In this document: positions 1 through 6,107 of the stretch, one piece after another | Layout of the letters: every line of letters begins with the position of its first letter | How positions within the stretch are numbered: position 1 is the stretch's first letter | Source: CAYPUT01 sp046541715 | Lineage (GTDB): Bacteria; Spirochaetota; Spirochaetia; DSM-27196; PWMO01 | Length of the DNA stretch: 6,254 nt | Assembly (NCBI GenBank): GCA_046541715.1 | Contig: JBKHCS010000151.1 | Location: 1-6,254, forward strand | Direction of reading: 5' to 3' | Notes under the pieces: model-generated | The model's input: the letters and a program-made list of their open reading frames with translations, nothing else | Told to the model about the DNA's origin: nothing | The model's database searches: none | Made by a program: the position numbers and the translations under genes

Positions 1-5
1 ACCCA

Positions 6-851
6 ATGGCGTTTATCGACTGGAAGATGCCTTCCGGCGACCCGGAATCCATCGTGCTTCTCGCCCACGGTTTGAATCTGCGGCCCGAGCGTATGGAGGC
101 CCTGGCGGCGCTCCACCGGGCCCACGGGGCGGTGACGGGGGTGTGCGTGATGCCGGGGCACGGCCCCGGGAGTCCACCGGCGGGCTTCCGCCTTGCCGGC
201 CGGAACTCGAATGATCTGGCCCGGGGTGACGCCGGAGCGTTTCTCCGGGCGGCGGAAGAAGCCGTCGAGGAGGTGCGTCGGGCAAAGGAGCGCTTTTCGG
301 TGTCCCGGAGCCGCTTCGTCGGGAACTCCCTTGGTGCTCTGGTGGTTCTGACCGCGCTGGTACGGCGACCGGCCCCGGCGCACCGCGGCGCCGCAGTCTT
401 CGACGACGCCATTCTTCTCGCGCCGGCCCTGGCGCTCCGGCGGCGGGCGAGGCTTCTCGAGGTGCCGGCACGCCGGCTACCGGGGTGGGTCCCCGTGCCG
501 AGTTTCTCCCGGCCCCGGGATCGTATCTATCACTTTCTGCCCCTCGGCGCCTACCGGGTCCTCTACCACCTTCTTGCTGAGTTCCGCAGTGGGCTCTCCG
601 GACCGGCCCCCGAAGCCGCACCCCTGCGCCTTCCGATGCGGATCTATCTGGATCCGGAGGACGAGTTAGTCCATCCCCCGGGTATCCGGCGCCTGGTCCG
701 GGATGGCTTGTTGCCCGGGGCCCGGCTGATACCGGCGCCGGAGAGTACCGGCCGACCGGCGCATCTGATGGTGGACCGCGCATCTCTCGGTGAGCTGCTC
801 TGGAACGATCTTCTGGCCTACGTGGAGCGCTCGTCGCGGTCGAGCACGTAG
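6..851 (+). CDS. alpha/beta hydrolase fold protein, serine esterase/lipase-like
   Basis: A 281-residue soluble protein with the full alpha/beta hydrolase layout. The oxyanion-side HG motif is at residues 21-22 (LLAHG). The nucleophile elbow is G-N-S-L-G at 106-110, making Ser108 the nucleophile. An acidic turn after a beta strand (LDPEDELV, 215-222) makes Asp219 the likely acid, and His253 (PAHLMVD) is the likely base. Spacing and total length suit a monoacylglycerol lipase or lysophospholipase-like enzyme of about 280 residues. No signal peptide or membrane segment is visible, so it is probably cytoplasmic. The substrate cannot be named. The ATG at base 6 is the first in frame, but only five bases precede it, so an upstream start or ribosome site cannot be judged. 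The 3' end overlaps the convergent protease gene by 34 bp. Fold assignment is firm; the specific reaction is unknown. Confidence 0.85.
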   Translation: MAFIDWKMPSGDPESIVLLAHGLNLRPERMEALAALHRAHGAVTGVCVMPGHGPGSPPAGFRLAGRNSNDLARGDAGAFLRAAEEAVEEVRRAKERFSVSRSRFVGNSLGALVVLTALVRRPAPAHRGAAVFDDAILLAPALALRRRARLLEVPARRLPGWVPVPSFSRPRDRIYHFLPLGAYRVLYHLLAEFRSGLSGPAPEAAPLRLPMRIYLDPEDELVHPPGIRRLVRDGLLPGARLIPAPESTGRPAHLMVDRASLGELLWNDLLAYVERSSRSST

Positions 852-1387
852 AGGAGAACCGCGTCGTAGACGGCGTGGGTCACGATGGGCACGGCGATGT
901 TCCCTGTCGCCGCGAAGAGGACGCCGAGGTAGAGGCTCAGGAGGAAGGCGTAGAAGGCGTAGGCCCGGGTGACGGCGTGGAGGAGGGCAAAGACCGCGGA
1001 GGTCGCAACGAGGGCGGCAGCCAACCCAAGACGCTCCGATAGCACGCGCTGGATCAATCCCCGGAAGAGAAGCTCCTCCCCGAGGCCCGCAGCGACGGAC
1101 AGCAGAACGATCGCCGGGAGGGAGATCGGCGAGAGGTAGTCCCGTACGAAGTTCCGGCTGATACGCAAGAGCTCCCGGAACGCCGGCCGTGGGGAACGGC
1201 CCATCGCGTAGACCGCGAGAAGGGGCGGCGCCGCGGCAACGGCACCGAGGGCCGCGCTCGGCAGAAGCCCCAGGGGGCCACGTTGGCCGGGGAAGCCGCC
1301 GACCGCCAAGGCGATCGCCCCGAGGCCGAGCTCGACGACAAGGGCTAGAAGAAGAATCGAAGGCTTTCCCGCTGGTTCCGGCGCCAT
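818..1387 (-). CDS. CPBP family (CAAX/Abi-type) intramembrane glutamic protease
   Basis: A hydrophobic protein of 189 residues from the ATG at 1387, with the motifs of the CPBP (CAAX protease and bacteriocin-processing) family. They are EELLFR at 104-109 (Glu104, Glu105, Arg109), the F-x-x-x-H motif FALLH ending at His137, and HAVYD at 171-175 (His171, Asp175). Several transmembrane stretches are visible: roughly residues 10-30, 40-60, 90-103, 118-140, 145-165 and 168-182. Family members cut substrates inside the membrane; in bacteria they are linked to bacteriocin immunity, peptide maturation or protein sorting, and the substrate here is unknown. The frame stays open to a GTG at 1477, which would give 219 residues. 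The extra 30 are polar and basic and unlike the family's N terminus, so the ATG is preferred, although it lacks a good ribosome site. The gene is divergent from the binding-protein gene and tail-to-tail with the hydrolase gene. Confidence 0.88.
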   Translation of the reverse strand: MAPEPAGKPSILLLALVVELGLGAIALAVGGFPGQRGPLGLLPSAALGAVAAAPPLLAVYAMGRSPRPAFRELLRISRNFVRDYLSPISLPAIVLLSVAAGLGEELLFRGLIQRVLSERLGLAAALVATSAVFALLHAVTRAYAFYAFLLSLYLGVLFAATGNIAVPIVTHAVYDAVLLYVLDRDERST

Positions 1388-1415
1388 TTCCCAACAGCCT
1401 ACTACAAATGTCCGG

Positions 1416-1444
1416 TTGTCGCGGACTCCGATCTTCCTTATGAT
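1416..1444 (+). promoter_or_regulatory. candidate sigma-70 promoter for the binding-protein/kinase operon
   Basis: TTGTCG at 1416-1421 (4/6 match to the -35 consensus) is followed by a 17 bp spacer and TATGAT at 1439-1444 (5/6 match to the -10 consensus). Predicted transcription start is about 1451. This sits unusually close to the gene: the ATG at 1440 lies inside the -10 box, so if the promoter is real, translation would begin at the GTG at 1452 or later. It is a pattern match only. On the minus strand a TAGAAT (1448-1443) overlaps this -10 and could serve the divergent protease gene, but no good -35 accompanies it. Confidence 0.35.
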
Positions 1445-2585
1445 TCTACATGTGCGGTTTATCCACCATCTATCCACAGCGGCTCTGCTCGTTGTTTTTG
1501 TTCTCGCAGCACCGCCGGCCGTTTACCCGCAAGAACAGCGGGATACCCGGATAATCATCTTTACCCCGACCACGGCGGATAATACATACTGGCCCCAGGT
1601 TTACGCCGTTCTTAACGCCGCAGCGGAGGACCTGGGCGTCGAGCTTCTCGGCTACGAGTTCGACGTGGAGGACCGATTCGCCAAGCATACCGAAGGGCTC
1701 GAAATTCTCCGGAGCACCCGGGAGATCGACGGCGCCATCTTTTCCGTTGCTTTTGGCCAGACTGAACCCCTTCTCCGGGCTACGGATCGTCGGGGCATTC
1801 CGGTGTTCATTCAGGGCCCCCTCTTCGAATCGGAGCTACGCCGAGTCGGGGGCGCCCCGCGGGAGGTCTTTGGCTCCTGGGTTGGATACTTCTATCAAGA
1901 CGAAAAGGAAAAGGGATACGAGCTCGGACGGATTCTACTATCCGGAGCCCTCGAAGCCGGGCTTTTCGATAGCCGCGGAAACGTCCATGTGGCGGGGATC
2001 GGAGGCGATCCGACCTGGTTCGGCTCCGAGCTCCGGGCGGCCGGTTTGGTCCAGGCCGTAGAGGAAGAGCCCCGGGGGCTGCTTACCCAGGTGGTGCCTA
2101 CCCAATGGACCCAGGCCGAGGGACGGCGGGTTGCCGCCGGGCTACTTGCCCGGTACCCCGAGCTCTCGGTTATCTGGGCCGCAAGCGACCAACTCGCCAT
2201 CGGTGCGGCCGACGCGGCGAGGGAAGCCGGAAGGGATCCGAACGGCGACCTGCTCCTCGGGGGGCTCGATCTCTCTCCTCCGGGACTCCGAGCGGTAGAA
2301 GACGGAGTCCTTACTGCTACGGTGGCGAGCTCCCTCTTGAGCTACGCCGAGGTGCTGGTTTACCTCTATGACTACATCCAGGGCTACGATTTTGCTTCGG
2401 AGGTCGGTGCCGAGATTCGCCTAGGTGTCCACCTTACCACCGAGGCGACTGCGGCGCGTCACCTGTTGCTCTACCGGTCCTTAAACGCAATCGACTTTGC
2501 TCTCTTCTCCCGGGCTCTGAATCCGGAACACCCGGGGTACGATTTTTCTCTCGCAGCCTACGAGCGAGCCCTCGATACCCGGTAG
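1440..2585 (+). CDS. secreted periplasmic sugar-type substrate-binding protein, probably sensory
   Basis: A 381-residue protein from the ATG at 1440, with an N-terminal signal peptide: basic/His-rich start, hydrophobic core LLVVFVLAA, likely cleavage near residues 30-33. There is no cysteine, so it is not a lipoprotein. The mature part resembles the LacI/ribose-type binding proteins (Peripla_BP family): an opening beta strand RIIIFTP near residue 37, ligand-side NTYWPQ at 48-53, WAASDQLAIGAA at 246-257, and GGLDLSP at 274-280 leading to GVLTATV. The late YDYIQGYDF segment (310-318) recalls the subgroup of these proteins found beside signalling enzymes. The kinase gene follows after 14 bp, and no permease or ATPase gene is present, so a role in presenting a ligand to the kinase is inferred. 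The ligand is unknown. The start is uncertain: TTG 1416, ATG 1440 and GTG 1452 are all in frame and none has a clear ribosome site. The ATG was chosen because it gives a normal signal peptide. Confidence 0.82.
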   Translation: MILHVRFIHHLSTAALLVVFVLAAPPAVYPQEQRDTRIIIFTPTTADNTYWPQVYAVLNAAAEDLGVELLGYEFDVEDRFAKHTEGLEILRSTREIDGAIFSVAFGQTEPLLRATDRRGIPVFIQGPLFESELRRVGGAPREVFGSWVGYFYQDEKEKGYELGRILLSGALEAGLFDSRGNVHVAGIGGDPTWFGSELRAAGLVQAVEEEPRGLLTQVVPTQWTQAEGRRVAAGLLARYPELSVIWAASDQLAIGAADAAREAGRDPNGDLLLGGLDLSPPGLRAVEDGVLTATVASSLLSYAEVLVYLYDYIQGYDFASEVGAEIRLGVHLTTEATAARHLLLYRSLNAIDFALFSRALNPEHPGYDFSLAAYERALDTR

Positions 2586-2599
2586 CAGAAAAAGACCGC

Positions 2600-3931
2600 A
2601 TGAAGAATCTTTCCGTCCTTGCCGTCAAGCAGTTTCTCTCGGTACTGATTCTCGGGGCGCTTCTTACCGCCGTCGCGGTATCCCTTGAGTTTTTCGCCCG
2701 TTACCGGGGAGAGCTCGATGCTCTGGAGTCGACGTTCGATACTATCGAGAGCAGCTACCTTCCACCCCTGTCTCTGAGCGTCTTCAACTTCGACGTGGAG
2801 CAGACGCGCCTTATCGCCGAGGGCATCGCCCTCCTCCCCCACCTGTCCTATGTGGAGGTTCGAGAGCAGAGGGGAGAAGAGAGTGTCGTCGTTGTAGCTT
2901 TAGGCGAGAAGGTTGAGGGATCGAGTGTCGGCCGGAGCTATCCCTTGAGATTCGAACACGACGGACGGTCACGGCACCTGGGCACCCTTCTGGTGCAGGC
3001 GGACCCGGGGGGCATCCGGCGACGAATCTCGGATAGGCTGCCGATGATTGTGGCTTCCAGCGCCGGACAGGTATTCGCCGTCGCCTTTCTCGTCTTGGTT
3101 ATCGTGCAAGTCTCCATCGTCCGCCATCTCAAAAAGACCGCCCGTTTCGTCCATAGAATCGATCCCCGGCCGGGTGACACCGGGATCCTCTCACTGGAGC
3201 ACCTAGCCGGCAAGCTCCACGTCCCCGACGAAATCGACGAAATCGTCCACTCGATTAACGCAATGAACGCCCGGCTTAAGGAGGCCTTCTCCCAGAGGGA
3301 GACCCTCTTGCGAGAGCTCTATCACCGTACCAAGAACAACATGCAGGTCATCGCCTCGATGCTCTCGGTTCAAGCCGCGAGGGACCCGGAGAACGATCGG
3401 CTCCAACGGCTGGTTACCGATACGCAGAATCGGATCTACGCGATGTCCCTGGTCCACGAGAAGCTCTACCAGTCGAACGACCTCTCCCGGATCGAGATGC
3501 GGGACTATCTCTCGCAGTTGGCGGTCCACATCTCGGCGAGCTACTCAGACGGCGACGGGCCCCGGATGGACCTGCGCCTCGAGCCTCGGGATGTGCTTCT
3601 CGATGTGGCGATGCCTTGCGGCCTGATCGTCAACGAGCTAGTCGCGAACGCGCTGAAACACGCTTTTCCGGATCGGACTGCCGAGGATAGGGAACCGGTC
3701 ATCGGCGTCGGCTTCGAGGTGGACGCACACGATAATGCGCGCCTCTCCGTCTCGGACAACGGTGTGGGTCTGCCGGAGGGCTTCGATCCCCGGAGCGAAG
3801 GAAGCATGGGGCTTCAGTCGGTGGTGGCCCTGGCGGAGCATCAGCTTGCCGGGAGTATCCGTGTCGTCGGTCCCCCCGGGGCGACCTGGGTAGTGGAGTT
3901 CAGCCTGGCGCAGTACACCGAGCGGGTTTGA
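2600..3931 (+). CDS. membrane sensor histidine kinase, HisKA_2 type
   Basis: A 443-residue inner-membrane kinase. One transmembrane helix (about 10-33) and a second (about 148-173) enclose a periplasmic region of about 115 residues. That region contains FNFDVEQTR (62-70) and LSYVEVRE (82-89), a pattern seen in PAS/Cache-like extracytoplasmic sensor domains. After a HAMP-like linker and a helix rich in charged residues comes the phosphoacceptor motif LYHRTKNN, with His242, characteristic of HisKA_2 kinases. The ATPase domain follows: N box VNELVANALKHAF (344-356, Asn345 and Asn350), G1 box SDNGVGLP (385-392, Asp387) and a glycine-rich loop GSMGL (401-405). All residues needed for autophosphorylation appear present. 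The gene follows the binding-protein gene by 14 bp, with only a weak purine-rich ribosome site, suggesting cotranscription and possible coupling. No response regulator is encoded in the window, so the partner lies elsewhere. Kinase type is firm; the signal is inferred. Confidence 0.92.
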   Translation: MKNLSVLAVKQFLSVLILGALLTAVAVSLEFFARYRGELDALESTFDTIESSYLPPLSLSVFNFDVEQTRLIAEGIALLPHLSYVEVREQRGEESVVVVALGEKVEGSSVGRSYPLRFEHDGRSRHLGTLLVQADPGGIRRRISDRLPMIVASSAGQVFAVAFLVLVIVQVSIVRHLKKTARFVHRIDPRPGDTGILSLEHLAGKLHVPDEIDEIVHSINAMNARLKEAFSQRETLLRELYHRTKNNMQVIASMLSVQAARDPENDRLQRLVTDTQNRIYAMSLVHEKLYQSNDLSRIEMRDYLSQLAVHISASYSDGDGPRMDLRLEPRDVLLDVAMPCGLIVNELVANALKHAFPDRTAEDREPVIGVGFEVDAHDNARLSVSDNGVGLPEGFDPRSEGSMGLQSVVALAEHQLAGSIRVVGPPGATWVVEFSLAQYTERV

Positions 3932-3971
3932 GTCCCGCGGCGCGACCCTCGAACAATTCTACGAACAGCCC

Positions 3972-4000
3972 TTGACAGGTAAACGATAATTCTGTATATA
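3972..4000 (+). promoter_or_regulatory. strong sigma-70 promoter for the CoA-disulfide reductase gene
   Basis: A perfect -35 TTGACA (3972-3977), a 17 bp spacer and TATATA (3995-4000, 5/6 to TATAAT) lie in a clearly AT-rich patch within otherwise GC-rich DNA. Predicted start of transcription is about 4007, giving a leader of roughly 23 bases. A two-base-shifted TATATA (3997-4002) could also serve as the -10. This is the best promoter match in the window. Confidence 0.75.
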
Positions 4001-4014
4001 TAAGTTACTATACA
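3993..4014. promoter_or_regulatory. inverted repeat overlapping the -10 region, candidate operator
   Basis: TGTATA at 3993-3998 and its reverse complement TATACA at 4009-4014 are separated by 10 bp. The left arm covers the -10 box and the right arm falls just after the predicted transcription start, which is a repressor-like position. Half-sites are short and AT-rich, so chance is possible in this AT-rich stretch. No regulator gene is next to it in the window. A thiol- or sulfur-responsive repressor would make sense for the gene it precedes, but that is inference. Confidence 0.35.
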
Positions 4015-4017
4015 TAA

Positions 4018-4023
4018 CAGGAG
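4018..4023 (+). promoter_or_regulatory. ribosome binding site fixing the reductase start
   Basis: CAGGAG six bases upstream of the ATG at 4030 is a good Shine-Dalgarno match at normal spacing. It fixes the start of the reductase gene and is the only clear ribosome site among the genes here. Confidence 0.75.
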
Positions 4024-4029
4024 CACGAT

Positions 4030-6060
4030 ATGTCCGAGCTACTGATAATCGGGGGCGTTGCGGCGGGTGCGACCGCGGCGGCGAGGGCCCGACGACTGGA
4101 TAACGACGTACACATAACCATCTTGGAAGCCGGATCCGACGTATCCTTCGCAAACTGCGGTTTGCCCTACTACATCGGGGGAGACATCGAGTACCGCTCG
4201 TCCCTTATTCTCTCGAGTCCCGAAACCTTCCACGACCAGTACCGGGTCGACGTGTTCACCAACACCGAGGCGCTCAAGATCGACCGGGAAAAGAAGGTGG
4301 TCTACGCGAAAAACACAATTTCGGGTGCACAAACCAGCTATCCCTACGATTCGCTCATCCTAGCCCAGGGCGGCAAACCGCTCGTCCCGCCGATCCCCGG
4401 GGTCGAGAAGGACCACGTCTTCCAGCTCTGGACCCTTGACGACATGGACCGGATCGACGCCTACCTTACGGGATACGAGCCGAAGCATGCCGTTGTCGTC
4501 GGCGGTGGCTTTATCGGCCTCGAGATGGTCGAGGCGCTGGCGAAGCGGGGCATCCACGTCAGCCTGGTGGAGATGTTGCCCCAGGTGATGCCGAACCTCG
4601 AAGGCGAGTTTGCCGGGTTTCTTACCAAGGAGCTTCTGGACTACGGCGTCAACCTGATGCTCGGACGCTCCTTGGCCACCATAGAAGACGGCTACGTCGT
4701 ATTGAGTGACGGCTCCGAGGTCGACGCGGACTTTGTTCTACTCTCCGTCGGCGTTCGCCCGACCTTGGCTCTGGCCAAGGAAGCCGGCCTGGAGATGGGG
4801 ACCGCCGGGGGACTAAAGGTAAACGAAGCGCTCCGGACCAGCGACCCAGCTATCTTCGCGGCCGGCGACATGTGCGAAATCGAGCACCGGGTAATGGACC
4901 GGACGGTCCGTATTCCCCTCGCGGGTCCCGCGAACCGTCAGGGACGCTTGGCGGCGGAAAACGCCCTCGGGGGCACCCGGACCTACAATGGGGCGATGGG
5001 AACCTCGGTTGTGAAGGTGTTCGGGGCCGTCGCCGGCTCCACCGGCTTGAGCCTAAAGGGCGCCCGGGACACCGGTATCGACGCCGACGCGGTGGTGGTC
5101 CACAAGAGCAGTCACACGGCGTACTACCCCGGAGCGGATAAGGTCAGCCTGATGATAGTCTTCGACAAGGCCGACGGCAGGGTCCTCGGGGCCCAGGCCG
5201 CCGGACGGGTCGGAGTCGACAAGCGCCTCGACGTTATGGCAACCGCCATCGCCGGGAAGATGACCCTTGAGCAGCTTGAAGAGTTGGACCTGGCCTACGC
5301 GCCGCCGTTCAACAGTCCCAACGGGCCGGTAAACATGGCGGCCTTTACCGCCCAGAACCACCGGAGCGGGTTCAGCCCGTCGATTCTGGCCCAGGACGTC
5401 GAGAGCTTTCTTATCAACGATCAGGCGATCGTCATCGATCTCCGGGACCCGATTTCCTACAAGAAGGCGAATCTGCGGGGAAGCAATAACCTCAGTCAGA
5501 ACCTTATCCGGGAAAACCTCGACCGAATTCCGACGGATCATCCGATTCTTCTGGTAAGCGACGACGGGCAGAAGGGCCACGTCGCCCTGCGGATGCTTTC
5601 CGGTGCCGGGTTCGACAAGGTCTACAACCTAAGCGGCGGCTACATCTCCCTCGAGCGCCACGCCCGGGCGATCGGGTTCGAGCAGCTCAAGGTGGGGATG
5701 TTTCCCATCGAGCAGAAGTCGGTGGAAGACCTGGAGGCCCGGGCCGGTGCACATGTTGGAACCGGGACCGCCGGCTCGGCCGGGACCGGCAACGAAGCGG
5801 CCGCGTCTACCGAGGGCCCGCTTGTAATCGATGTTCGGACGCCGATGGAGTTCGAGATGGGCGCGTATCCGGGGGCGGTAAACATCAACCTCGACGAACT
5901 CCCCGACCGTGCCGCGGATCTCGGTCCGAAGGATCGGGAGATTATCCTCTACTGCGCCTCCGGGGCCCGTTCGGCCTACGGACAACGAATCCTCGAAGAG
6001 ATGGGGTACACCAAGGTGCAAAACGGCGGAAGCCTCCACGACATGATGGCCGGGGTGTAA
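4030..6060 (+). CDS. CoA-disulfide/persulfide reductase fused to two rhodanese domains
   Basis: A 676-residue flavoprotein. Residues 1-450 form the pyridine nucleotide-disulfide oxidoreductase part: FAD-binding start IIGGVAAG (6-13), SFANCGLPYYIGG (39-51) with the single catalytic Cys43, NAD(P)H-binding VVVGGGFIGLE (155-165), second FAD motif IFAAGDM (275-281), and a dimerisation domain with HTAYYPGAD and LAYAPPF. Cys43 and the conserved tyrosines (about 365/366 and 423) match CoA-disulfide reductases rather than ordinary NADH oxidases. Rhodanese-like domain 1 (about 455-545) has Ser510 where the catalytic Cys should be. A Gly/Ala/Thr-rich linker (about 572-596) leads to rhodanese domain 2 (about 597-676) with an intact CASGARS loop, Cys642. 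The family reduces CoA disulfides or persulfides with NAD(P)H, and the rhodanese Cys can carry sulfane sulfur. It is probably cytoplasmic, in redox balance or sulfur metabolism. It has its own promoter and appears monocistronic. Single-rhodanese relatives are about 550 residues, so this one carries an extra domain. Confidence 0.92.
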   Translation: MSELLIIGGVAAGATAAARARRLDNDVHITILEAGSDVSFANCGLPYYIGGDIEYRSSLILSSPETFHDQYRVDVFTNTEALKIDREKKVVYAKNTISGAQTSYPYDSLILAQGGKPLVPPIPGVEKDHVFQLWTLDDMDRIDAYLTGYEPKHAVVVGGGFIGLEMVEALAKRGIHVSLVEMLPQVMPNLEGEFAGFLTKELLDYGVNLMLGRSLATIEDGYVVLSDGSEVDADFVLLSVGVRPTLALAKEAGLEMGTAGGLKVNEALRTSDPAIFAAGDMCEIEHRVMDRTVRIPLAGPANRQGRLAAENALGGTRTYNGAMGTSVVKVFGAVAGSTGLSLKGARDTGIDADAVVVHKSSHTAYYPGADKVSLMIVFDKADGRVLGAQAAGRVGVDKRLDVMATAIAGKMTLEQLEELDLAYAPPFNSPNGPVNMAAFTAQNHRSGFSPSILAQDVESFLINDQAIVIDLRDPISYKKANLRGSNNLSQNLIRENLDRIPTDHPILLVSDDGQKGHVALRMLSGAGFDKVYNLSGGYISLERHARAIGFEQLKVGMFPIEQKSVEDLEARAGAHVGTGTAGSAGTGNEAAASTEGPLVIDVRTPMEFEMGAYPGAVNINLDELPDRAADLGPKDREIILYCASGARSAYGQRILEEMGYTKVQNGGSLHDMMAGV

Positions 6061-6075
6061 TACCCCGGCGCTTTA
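6049..6075 (+). terminator. hairpin over the reductase stop codon, weak intrinsic terminator
   Basis: GCCGGGGT (6049-6056) and ACCCCGGC (6062-6069) form a perfect 8 bp GC-rich stem with a 5-base loop that holds part of the TAA stop (6058-6060). Only a short CTTTA follows instead of a long T run, so termination may be partial. The stem lies 39 bp before the next gene, which fits separation of the two transcripts. Confidence 0.5.
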
Positions 6076-6100
6076 CGTGGTGTCGTATCAGAGCTATCCT
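6072..6100 (+). promoter_or_regulatory. candidate promoter for the hicB-like gene
   Basis: TTTACG (6072-6077, 4/6 to the -35 consensus), 17 bp spacer, TATCCT (6095-6100, 4/6 to the -10 consensus). Predicted start of transcription is about 6107, immediately before the ATG at 6108, so the message would be nearly leaderless. Moderate pattern match only. A hicAB promoter would be expected here if the locus is self-contained. Confidence 0.3.
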
Positions 6101-6107
6101 AAATGAG

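Noticed and set aside
13..783. Long open frame of 256 codons on the minus strand
   Set aside because: It lies antisense to the hydrolase gene. Its product is low-complexity Pro/Arg/Gly/Ala with no motif, as expected from GC-rich shadow frames, while the plus-strand product has a full catalytic triad.
666..1394. 242-codon minus-strand frame overlapping the protease gene
   Set aside because: It is a frame-shifted shadow of the intramembrane protease. The product is Arg/Pro/Gly-rich and lacks the EExxxR and His motifs found in the chosen frame.
1388..1477. GTG at 1477 as start of the protease
   Set aside because: The added 30 residues are polar and basic, precede the first membrane segment without any family pattern, and run through the promoter region of the divergent gene.
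3922..3938. Possible terminator hairpin at the end of the kinase gene (GCGGG / CCCGC)
   Set aside because: The stem is only 5 bp with a 7-base loop and no T run follows; too weak to call.
5053..5580. 175-codon minus-strand frame within the reductase gene
   Set aside because: Antisense to well-conserved reductase and rhodanese sequence, with no start signal and no recognisable domain.
5743..5817. Gly/Ala/Thr-rich stretch as a possible DNA repeat or insertion
   Set aside because: It has no regular DNA repeat unit and stays in frame; it reads as an ordinary flexible linker between the two rhodanese domains.
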